In this document: one piece after another, positions 57,717 through 64,000 of the stretch | How positions within the stretch are numbered: position 1 is the first letter of the stretch | How the letters are laid out: each line of letters opens with the position of its first letter | Assembly: GCA_002794035.1 (NCBI GenBank) | Contig: PCXQ01000006.1 | Coordinates: 26,302 to 90,301 of the forward strand | From: Candidatus Yanofskybacteria bacterium CG10_big_fil_rev_8_21_14_0_10_36_16 | GTDB lineage: Bacteria > Patescibacteria > Paceibacteria > 2-02-FULL-40-12 > IGHO2-01-FULL-4-A | Direction: 5' to 3' | DNA: 64,000 bases | Position numbers and translations under genes: made by a program | The notes under the pieces: model-generated | The model's input: the letters and a program-made list of their open reading frames with translations, nothing else | Database searches by the model: none | What the model was told of the DNA's origin: nothing

Positions 57717-57836
57717 GTGCCCAAACATCATATTCATAAAAACCGTAACCACAAATCAGGCAAACACCAACTAGGCCTTAATAATGAAAACGTTAAAAAT
57801 AAACCTCGCAGAGGATTATTCTTCAAAAATAAATGA
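57717..57836 (+). CDS. Possible small basic peptide ORF, nearly leaderless
   Basis: From GTG at 57717 the frame encodes 39 residues, beginning MPKHHIHKNRNHKSGKH and ending with KPRRGLFFKNK. It is rich in Lys, Asn and His. It overlaps the start of tsaC by about 50 bases in another frame. The only support is its place right behind a strong promoter; it may just be leader RNA. Confidence 0.25.
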   Translation: MPKHHIHKNRNHKSGKHQLGLNNENVKNKPRRGLFFKNK

Positions 57837-58434
57837 TATTATAAAAGTTCTTAAAAAGGGCGGTGTTATAATTTACCCAACAGATACCGTCTATGGGCTA
57901 GGAGTAAATGCAATTAATGAGAAGGCGGTAGAAAAATTATTTAAAACAAAAGAACGTCACGCAACAAAACCATTGCCTATAATTGCGAAGAATATGAAGT
58001 GGGTAAAAGAGTTAGCATATGTACACCCCAAATTAGAAGACAAACTTCCTAAAATTTGGGAGTTAGGCCCTGTCACTATAATACTACCCAAAAAGGAACT
58101 GGTGCCGGATATTGTAACCTCAAAGCAACCGAATATTGCTATAAGAATTCCTTCTTTTGATTTCACAGACAAACTATTGGGAAAATTCGGTTACCCTCTA
58201 GTTGCAACTTCCGCCAATATTTCGGGTCTTAAAGAATCAGGCAAAATTGATAGAGTAAAAAAAATGTTCTGGATGTACAGAACATGGAAACCAGATTTAA
58301 TAATTGATGCAGGGGACTTGCCTGAGTTAAAACCATCAACCATACTTGATTTAACGACTATTATGCCTAAAATACTAAGAAAGGGAGCGATAGATGAAAA
58401 AAAGATATGGGAAATATTGGGAATTAAAAATTAA
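57784..58434 (+). CDS. tsaC: Threonylcarbamoyl-AMP synthase (TsaC/Sua5)
   Basis: The 216-residue enzyme makes threonylcarbamoyl-AMP for t6A37 in ANN-decoding tRNAs. It has the YrdC fold: GGVIIYPTDTVYGLGVNA, KTKERHATKPLPIIA, WELGPVTIILPKK and VATSANISG. The C-terminal Sua5 domain is lacking. Confidence 0.92.
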   Translation: MKTLKINLAEDYSSKINDIIKVLKKGGVIIYPTDTVYGLGVNAINEKAVEKLFKTKERHATKPLPIIAKNMKWVKELAYVHPKLEDKLPKIWELGPVTIILPKKELVPDIVTSKQPNIAIRIPSFDFTDKLLGKFGYPLVATSANISGLKESGKIDRVKKMFWMYRTWKPDLIIDAGDLPELKPSTILDLTTIMPKILRKGAIDEKKIWEILGIKN

Positions 58435-58450
58435 TTTTTAAATCAAAATT

Positions 58451-59599
58451 ATGTCTATAAAACAACTAATTAAAAAAGAAGAGTCTCGACAAAAAAAAGT
58501 AATAAATCTTATTGCGTCTGAAAATTATGCATCTAAAAATGTTTTGGAGGCTCTAGGATCCTCTTTGGTCAATAAGTACGCTGAAGGATACCCAGGTAAA
58601 CGATATTATTTCGGCAATAAAATAGTTGATGAAATTGAAAGCCAAACCAAAGAATTGGCAACCAAGGTGTTCGGTCTATCTTCTCAAATGTGGAATGTTA
58701 ATGTTCAACCGTATTCAGGAAGCAGTGCCAATCTTGCCGCCTATTTAGGCTCAGTGGGGCCGGGATCTAAAATATTAGCAATGTCTTTAGAGCATGGCGG
58801 GCACTTAACTCATGGGCACCAAGTTAGTTGGACTGGTAAATTATTTAATTTCAAACACTATGGAGTTGATAGAAACGGATTGATTGATTACGAGGAAGTT
58901 TCAAAAATAGCAAAAGATTTTAATCCTGACATAATAGTATGCGGAGCAACGGCATATCCTAGAATACTTGATTTTGAAAAATTTGGTGAAATAGCAAAAT
59001 CCGTAAATTCATTATTAATGGCAGACATCTCTCACATTGCAGGACTTATTGCGGGAGAAGTTCACCCATCTCCATTCCCACATGCTGATATTATTACCTC
59101 AACCACACAAAAAACACTTCGCGGGCCAAGAGGTGCATTTATTATTGCTAAAAAAGAACTAATGGAAAATATTGATAAATCTGTTTTCCCGGGTCTTCAA
59201 GGTGGACCGCATTTACACACCATTGCTGCCATGGGAGTAATGTTTGAGGAAGCATTAAAACCAAGTTTTAAAAAATATGCAAAACAAATAGTAAAAAATG
59301 CTAAGACATTAGCAGACGAACTGCAAAATTTGGGCCTAAAGGTTATCACAGGCGGTACCGATAATCATTTGATGCTTGTTGATGTTACATTTCTTGGCTT
59401 AACAGGAAAACAGGCAGGGGAATTGTTGGAAAGCAAAAACATTATAGTTAATAAAAATATGATACCCTTTGACCCACGGAAACCTTGGGATCCATCAGGA
59501 ATTAGATTGGGAACCTCAGCTGTCACCTCTCAGGGCATGACCGAAAAAGACATGGTTAAAATAGCTCAGAAAATTTATACTATTTTAACCAAAAAATAA
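58451..59599 (+). CDS. glyA: Serine hydroxymethyltransferase
   Basis: GlyA converts serine and tetrahydrofolate into glycine and methylene-tetrahydrofolate with pyridoxal phosphate. The motifs are NLIASENYASKNVLEALG, KYAEGYPGKRYYFG, and the PLP Lys in TTQKTLRGPRGA. The residue before that Lys is Gln instead of the common His. The protein is 382 residues, about 30 shorter than usual at the C-terminus. folD follows three bases later, forming a one-carbon pair. Confidence 0.94.
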   Translation: MSIKQLIKKEESRQKKVINLIASENYASKNVLEALGSSLVNKYAEGYPGKRYYFGNKIVDEIESQTKELATKVFGLSSQMWNVNVQPYSGSSANLAAYLGSVGPGSKILAMSLEHGGHLTHGHQVSWTGKLFNFKHYGVDRNGLIDYEEVSKIAKDFNPDIIVCGATAYPRILDFEKFGEIAKSVNSLLMADISHIAGLIAGEVHPSPFPHADIITSTTQKTLRGPRGAFIIAKKELMENIDKSVFPGLQGGPHLHTIAAMGVMFEEALKPSFKKYAKQIVKNAKTLADELQNLGLKVITGGTDNHLMLVDVTFLGLTGKQAGELLESKNIIVNKNMIPFDPRKPWDPSGIRLGTSAVTSQGMTEKDMVKIAQKIYTILTKK

Positions 59600-59602
59600 T
59601 TA

Positions 59603-60439
59603 ATGATATTAGTTGACGGTAAAAAAATAGCAAATAATATTCTTGATAATTTAAAATCAAAAACAAACCAAAAGCTAAAATTGGCGGCAATTTTAGTCGG
59701 CGATATAAGTAATGCTAAAAAATTCCTTGAGGTAAAACAAAAAGCAGCTGAAAGAGCTGGGATAGGTTTTGAGATTTATGAATTTAGTGAAAATATTGAA
59801 CAAAACAAACTTGAAGAAGAAATTAAAAAAATAGTTGATGATAATAATAATTCAGGAATTATTATTGAATTGCCCATACCTAGCCATTTGGAAACACAAA
59901 AAATACTCAATCTTATACCAAAGGAAAAGGATCCTGACGTATTGTCCAACGACGCTCAGAATGAATTTTTAAAAGGCAATTATATTGTTTTGCCTCCGGC
60001 AGTCGAAACCATAAAACAAATTTTTGAAAATTATAAAATATCACTTAAAAACAAAAAAGTGGCGATATTTGGCCACGGAATTCTTGTAGGAAAACCAACT
60101 GCATCGTGGCTGACAAAAAGCGGTGCTCAAGTACAAACAATTGATGAGTTCACGCCAAAAAAAGAAGCAGCCGAACATTCTCTTGAAGCTGATATTATAA
60201 TATCGGGGGTAGGAAAGTCCGATTTAATAAATTCAGAAATGATAAAAGATGGTGCAATACTTATTGATTTTGGTTTTAACCCTTCGACAAATAGCTCAGG
60301 GCAAGCAAAAATAGTAGGAGACGTAAGCCCTAGAGCGCTAGAAAAAGCATATCTTGCCACACCAGTGCCTGGAGGTGTTGGTCCAATTGTTGTCGCAACT
60401 GTTTTTAAAAATTTAATTACACTAAACACAAGGAGATAA
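59603..60439 (+). CDS. folD: Methylene-tetrahydrofolate dehydrogenase/cyclohydrolase
   Basis: The bifunctional enzyme oxidises methylene-THF to formyl-THF. The 278-residue protein has the catalytic Lys in FLEVKQKAAERAGI, the signature GIIIELPIPSHL, IPKEKDPDVLS, the nucleotide-binding loop FGHGILVGKPTASWL and the ending VPGGVGPIVVATVFKN. FGFNPSTNSSGQAK near residue 230 contains the peptide of the interspersed repeat also seen in pheS. Confidence 0.93.
   Translation: MILVDGKKIANNILDNLKSKTNQKLKLAAILVGDISNAKKFLEVKQKAAERAGIGFEIYEFSENIEQNKLEEEIKKIVDDNNNSGIIIELPIPSHLETQKILNLIPKEKDPDVLSNDAQNEFLKGNYIVLPPAVETIKQIFENYKISLKNKKVAIFGHGILVGKPTASWLTKSGAQVQTIDEFTPKKEAAEHSLEADIIISGVGKSDLINSEMIKDGAILIDFGFNPSTNSSGQAKIVGDVSPRALEKAYLATPVPGGVGPIVVATVFKNLITLNTRR
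60280..60306 (+). repeat. Interspersed repeat read in frame inside folD
   Basis: CCCTTCGACAAATAG is followed by CTCAGGGCAAGC; the frame reads PSTNSSGQA. Relative to the copy in pheS (23671) it has three more bases and an altered base, so both copies keep the frame open. Confidence 0.7.
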
Positions 60440-60494
60440 AATAAAGCCCTTACACTCATACTTGAATGCAAGGGCGCAACCCCACTTGGGATTT

Positions 60495-61616
60495 TTAATT
60501 AATATAGTGAAACTTATCCGGACGTTTAAGAACAGGGGGTTTATCTTCTTCCTTTTCACCGCCATCTTTGCTTTCAGGCTCTATAACATCATCATTTTTT
60601 CTACGAAGTTTTGGTCTACTATCATCATATTCCTTGTCTTTACGCCTAAACTCCTCATTTAATGTGACAAGTCGATCTTTAACCGATCTAAACTCGGCGG
60701 TATTTAAAACATACTGGTCTTTATTTGGTAAGCACTGCATTAAATCTTGTATGGTTCCCGCACGTTTGCTATTGGGCGGGTGACTGGAAAAAACCTTAGC
60801 TAAAGTACCTTTTTTCCTTTTTTCCAAAGCAGCCAATTTTTCAAAAACATCTACCATAGAACTTGGATCATATCCGGTAGCCCATAAATATTGCAGTCCC
60901 AGCCAGTCAGCCTCTGTTTCAAAATTTCTTGAAAACTTTAGAAAGGTCATGGGAATAGCAAGACTAGCACCTTGATATATCGCATAACCTGCCCATCCGC
61001 CACCAGTCATAATCATTAAGGGTATACTTGCCAAATTAGCTATCTGACCACGAGTTGCCTGCTTAACTCCATGACGCGAAGTTACATGCGCAATTTCATG
61101 AGCCATTACACTAGCCATTTCAGATTCATTGTCTACATTCAACACTAACCCTGAATTAATAAAAAAGAAGCCTCCCGGTAAAGCAAAGGCATTAATTTCA
61201 GGACTATCAATCATTTTTATAGTAAATGGAACCTTGGCGTCTGAATTTCTAACTAAGTTTTGCCCAACCCTATTAACATATTCAGAAATAACCGGATCAT
61301 CTATAATTTTTGCATATTCTTCTACCTCTTTAGCCATTTGACTGCCTAGGGCAATTTCTTTCTCAATGGAATAAAAATTTAACCCTTGACCCACATCTCT
61401 TGCTCCAATTTCATCAAAATTAAAATATTCACCCTTACAGCTAATACTTACTTTGTTTTTCTGAACATTATCAAGATCAGATTTTTGTGTTTCCTTGTTG
61501 CTATTTGATGGTGCAGGAGGAACATCTGTTGAACCAGCGTTGTCTTTAGCTGCACATGAACACAGAAACAAACAAATTAAAACAAAATGAGCCATGCCAG
61601 ACATTTTTTTTGTCAT
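60495..61616 (-). CDS. M48 family metallopeptidase lipoprotein
   Basis: The 373-residue protein begins with a signal peptide ending in the lipobox LFLCSCAAK, so it is lipid-anchored outside the membrane. The zinc motif HExxH lies in VMAHEIAHVTSRHG, and the third ligand region in FSRNFETEADWLGLQYL, as in the BepA/YcaL-type M48 enzymes. A charged C-terminal tail (KLRRKNDDVIEPESKDGG) follows. AAGGAGAG lies before the start. It probably degrades misfolded envelope proteins. Confidence 0.92.
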   Translation of the reverse strand: MTKKMSGMAHFVLICLFLCSCAAKDNAGSTDVPPAPSNSNKETQKSDLDNVQKNKVSISCKGEYFNFDEIGARDVGQGLNFYSIEKEIALGSQMAKEVEEYAKIIDDPVISEYVNRVGQNLVRNSDAKVPFTIKMIDSPEINAFALPGGFFFINSGLVLNVDNESEMASVMAHEIAHVTSRHGVKQATRGQIANLASIPLMIMTGGGWAGYAIYQGASLAIPMTFLKFSRNFETEADWLGLQYLWATGYDPSSMVDVFEKLAALEKRKKGTLAKVFSSHPPNSKRAGTIQDLMQCLPNKDQYVLNTAEFRSVKDRLVTLNEEFRRKDKEYDDSRPKLRRKNDDVIEPESKDGGEKEEDKPPVLKRPDKFHYIN

Positions 61617-62278
61617 CTTTCTCTCCTTTCTTTCAATTTTTCAACTGCATACTTGGCGTATCTACTAGTGGGATATTGTTTTATTATCAACCAAAGAGGA
61701 TCGTCTTTATCAAACCATGTTCCCATATAATAAAGTGCTGCAGCAGCTGTCATTTCACTTGTTTGATGAGGATTATTGTAAATAAGGCCGTCTTTTTGTC
61801 TGGGTTCAACAAAAACAAAATATTTATCACGAGGATAATTTTTAATTACATTTTTTAAGTATTTTTTTGTTTTTTTCTCCCAATTTTTGTCATATAAGGA
61901 AGGCGAGTAGTAAGGACTTTGCTGGTCAAATTTATCCTCAATACCAAGCTGTCTATGAAATCCGGCCATCATTAATTCTACCTCTGCAATAAAATTGCTT
62001 TTAGGATTATCCTTAACAAAATCATCTAGACAGCTTATTAAGCTTTTCAATGTACCCATTTGATCAACCAAGGTTAAAGATTTCTCGCGAGGAATAAATG
62101 GCCTTAGATAATATTGAACACAAAAATATACTTCAAAAAATTCTTTTTTTTGGTCATAATTTAAATATTCAGTTTTAGAACTGGGGTCTCCCTTATTTAA
62201 ATATTGTCCAAAAGATATTTGGCCAAAACAAAGATATAAAAGCATAATAAAACACAAGCTCTTGGGTCTTTTTTTCAC
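61613..62278 (-). CDS. Secreted TPR-like (YfiO/BamD-like) protein
   Basis: The 221-residue protein has a signal peptide (KSLCFIMLLYLCFGQISFGQ) and helical repeats. The motifs FVKDNPKSNFIAEVELMMAGFHRQLG and IIKQYPTSRYAKYAVEKLKER are typical of TPR-like lipoproteins of the BamD/YfiO kind, although the signal lacks a clear lipobox Cys. CAGGAGG precedes the GTG start. Its stop overlaps the start of the M48 gene, so the two are cotranscribed. Confidence 0.7.
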   Translation of the reverse strand: MKKRPKSLCFIMLLYLCFGQISFGQYLNKGDPSSKTEYLNYDQKKEFFEVYFCVQYYLRPFIPREKSLTLVDQMGTLKSLISCLDDFVKDNPKSNFIAEVELMMAGFHRQLGIEDKFDQQSPYYSPSLYDKNWEKKTKKYLKNVIKNYPRDKYFVFVEPRQKDGLIYNNPHQTSEMTAAAALYYMGTWFDKDDPLWLIIKQYPTSRYAKYAVEKLKERRER

Positions 62279-62357
62279 AAAAACCTCCTGTTTTTAAAGA
62301 ACGCATAATAAATATCCTAGGTAAACAATAGCTCAATCATAGACAATAATCAAACAG

Positions 62358-62384
62358 AAAAGCGGTGTTAAGCACCGCTTTTTT
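62358..62384. terminator. Bidirectional terminator
   Basis: AAAAGCGGTG and CACCGCTTTT pair with A- and T-rich ends. It separates the PKD protein gene from the TPR-like gene on the minus strand. Confidence 0.8.
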
Positions 62385-62414
62385 AAAGTCACTATTCTAA
62401 TATTTATATTATTT

Positions 62415-64000
62415 TTAAGGTTTTGGCGCTACCTCTTTCCAGAACGGAACTACTCCTCCCACACCTATGGTTTGAATTTCTGTGCAGAAAAGTCCATCGG
62501 AATCAGTAACAGTTAGAGAAATATTATAAATTCCTTCAGAAAGATAAGAATGTTCTGGGTTTTGATCTGGTGACGTATTCCCATCGCCAAAATCCCAAAG
62601 CCAAGTAACAATGCTATACCCGGCAGCAGCTGAAGATTCATCATTAAAACCTATAAGCTGATTAACTGCTGGCGCAAAAGGAGAATAACTAAAATCAACA
62701 TCAGGATAAGGATGTGTAGGAACAGTAAAGGAGCTTGTTGCAGACCATGCGGATTGAACATCACCCTGATCCCAAACTTTTATTCTTATGTGATAAGTCG
62801 TATTGTAGCTAAGAGTGTTTCCTCCGGATATATTAGACAAAAACTGAGAATTAATAGAACCTGCCGTTTTTCCACTGTCAGCATTAGGAGAAGCAAAGGC
62901 AGGATCATCATCTACCTGAATTTGATAATATGATTGTGTTTCACCGGGATCATCATTAAATACCCAACTAACACGAGTTCCACCGGGTCCCGTCTCACAA
63001 TAACTTGGTTCTATTATAGTCACACCAGTAACAGAAGGAGGGTTGTTTGTCGCAACAATATTTATCCTATCTTCATCAGGAACAGCAGTTCCTCTTTCAA
63101 CAATAACTTTGGCCCAAAAAGATCCAGCACTAGAATATGTATGAGTTGGTACATTTAATGGGTCGGTTAAAACGCCTTCACATTTATAGCCAACAGAATT
63201 AGAGGCACAACTACCGAGCGCTGGATTCGGCAAAGCACCGCAAACACCTGAAACTAGTCCAACATTATTTCCTGGGTCATTACAATTCCACCACACACTA
63301 TAATTTATGCTATCAGATGGACTGCCATCGTAAGTTACGTCGGCAATAAAATCTACATCAAGAGGAGCTATGCCTGTTAGGGGGCTACCACTCCAAGCAA
63401 CAGAAACTATAGGGGTAGTACATATGAAAAAAGGTCCACCAGCAAAATCACTCCACACACCTGATGAATTTATACTGTGAAGCCACCAACTATACAGATC
63501 ATCCGCTACAATACCATTAAAAGTATAGCTTGTAGTAAGTACATCATTATTTTCATCATCTCCTGGTTGTGGAAAAGGATTAGTCTGATTATCAATTCTT
63601 ATTGCATATTTAACGGCACCAACGACAGGATCCCAAGAAAATGTAGCAGAGGTTCCACTGACATCACAGTTGACCTGTAAATTGGTTGGGGGATCAATAG
63701 GTGGGGGTGTTGCTGTGGGGGTTGGTGTAGGGGTAGGGGTTGGTGTAGATGTAGGTGTAGGGGTAGGGGTTCCGGTAACATTAACTGTGCATTCATCAGA
63801 GTGCACAGATGTTCCATGACTATCAAGATCTGTAACCGTATATGTAACTGTCTTAAGACCACTTGTTGTATATCTTAAATCAAAATCAGTACAACTAGCA
63901 TCAAAGTTGGGCGTGCCATCAGGTGCATCCCATTCACAATCAATAGATGACCCACCCAATGTTTTAAATTCGTTTCCTGCAATGGTTACCGTATCTCCCA
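62415..64000 (-). CDS. Large PKD/FN3 surface protein (5' end off window)
   Basis: The frame is open to the right edge; before the apparent start at 63959 it reads GDTVTIAGNEFKT, which continues the same PKD-like domain, so the gene begins outside. The order in the visible ~528 residues is a PKD-like domain, a TPTPTP linker of ~35 residues, an FN3-like domain, a PKD-like domain with several Cys, another FN3-like domain (SYCETGPGGTRVSWVFND), and a last canonical PKD domain (ITWLWDFGDGNTS-like). It ends VPFWKEVAPKP. It is a secreted adhesin or surface protein typical of CPR genomes. Confidence 0.8.
   Translation of the reverse strand, partial: GDTVTIAGNEFKTLGGSSIDCEWDAPDGTPNFDASCTDFDLRYTTSGLKTVTYTVTDLDSHGTSVHSDECTVNVTGTPTPTPTSTPTPTPTPTPTATPPPIDPPTNLQVNCDVSGTSATFSWDPVVGAVKYAIRIDNQTNPFPQPGDDENNDVLTTSYTFNGIVADDLYSWWLHSINSSGVWSDFAGGPFFICTTPIVSVAWSGSPLTGIAPLDVDFIADVTYDGSPSDSINYSVWWNCNDPGNNVGLVSGVCGALPNPALGSCASNSVGYKCEGVLTDPLNVPTHTYSSAGSFWAKVIVERGTAVPDEDRINIVATNNPPSVTGVTIIEPSYCETGPGGTRVSWVFNDDPGETQSYYQIQVDDDPAFASPNADSGKTAGSINSQFLSNISGGNTLSYNTTYHIRIKVWDQGDVQSAWSATSSFTVPTHPYPDVDFSYSPFAPAVNQLIGFNDESSAAAGYSIVTWLWDFGDGNTSPDQNPEHSYLSEGIYNISLTVTDSDGLFCTEIQTIGVGGVVPFWKEVAPKP

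Noticed and set aside
60462..60662. Plus-strand ORFs opposite the M48 and PKD genes
   Set aside because: They are antisense shadows of well-supported minus-strand genes and show no protein family features.

Overview
The window is AT-rich, almost entirely + strand, and very probably comes from a Candidate Phyla Radiation (Patescibacteria, Parcubacteria-like) genome. The reasons are the gene set and style: a DUF5652-type small membrane protein, many short class III prepilins, PKD/FN3 surface proteins, a lone rplK with no rplA behind it, compact housekeeping genes lacking Shine-Dalgarno sites, and frequent GTG/TTG starts. The genetic code looks standard, with TGA used as stop. The taxonomic call is inference.

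Layout. 1-10.4 kb: type IV pilus locus A, with a receiver-PilB ATPase fusion (cut by the left edge), PilC, three minor pilin genes, a major pilin and an FN3 surface protein. 10.4-15 kb: a methyltransferase-like gene split by a 267-bp foldback element, a processive-type GT2 glycosyltransferase, and a Shine-Dalgarno-rich envelope cluster (LysM protein and small membrane proteins) preceded by two copies of a structured 30-nt motif. 15-18.7 kb: small membrane proteins, a histidine kinase and a stand-alone receiver. 18.7-22.9 kb: initiator tRNA, tRNA-Met/Ile2 (CAT), tRNA-Asp and guaB, separated by tRNA-derived and foldback repeats. 23-28.7 kb: pheS with an FDX-ACB tail, a cysteine-peptidase-like gene, gyrB, secE, nusG, rplK. 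28.8-40.1 kb: pilus locus B (pilN, pilO, a pilP-position gene, pilB, pilT, pilC, a prepilin, pilD and four minor pilins, one carrying a LamG domain). 40.1-60.4 kb: housekeeping genes (ligA, gatCA, an M16 peptidase, rsmI, metG, tatD, leuS with an inserted Nudix domain, an ECF sigma pair, glmS, a nucleotidyltransferase, a YvcK-like gene, tsaC, glyA, folD). 60.5-64 kb: minus-strand secreted proteins (M48 lipoprotein, TPR-like protein, PKD/FN3 protein running off the right edge).

How the genes work together. The two pilus loci supply extension ATPases, a retraction ATPase, platforms, an alignment complex and the prepilin peptidase. The REC-PilB fusion, histidine kinase and single receiver suggest phosphorelay control of pilus extension. 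glmS, the nucleotidyltransferase and the YvcK-like gene form an overlapping amino-sugar/envelope run, and glyA-folD form a one-carbon pair.

The least explained signals are in the spacers. (1) Several prepilin genes are preceded by short leader-only ORFs in which the SRAGFT-coding DNA is half of an inverted repeat. (2) Many spacers hold foldback elements with an outer stem and two inner hairpins; some share conserved loops on unrelated stems, and some contain inverted copies of neighbouring tRNA sequence. (3) LeuRS has a complete Nudix box inside its editing domain.
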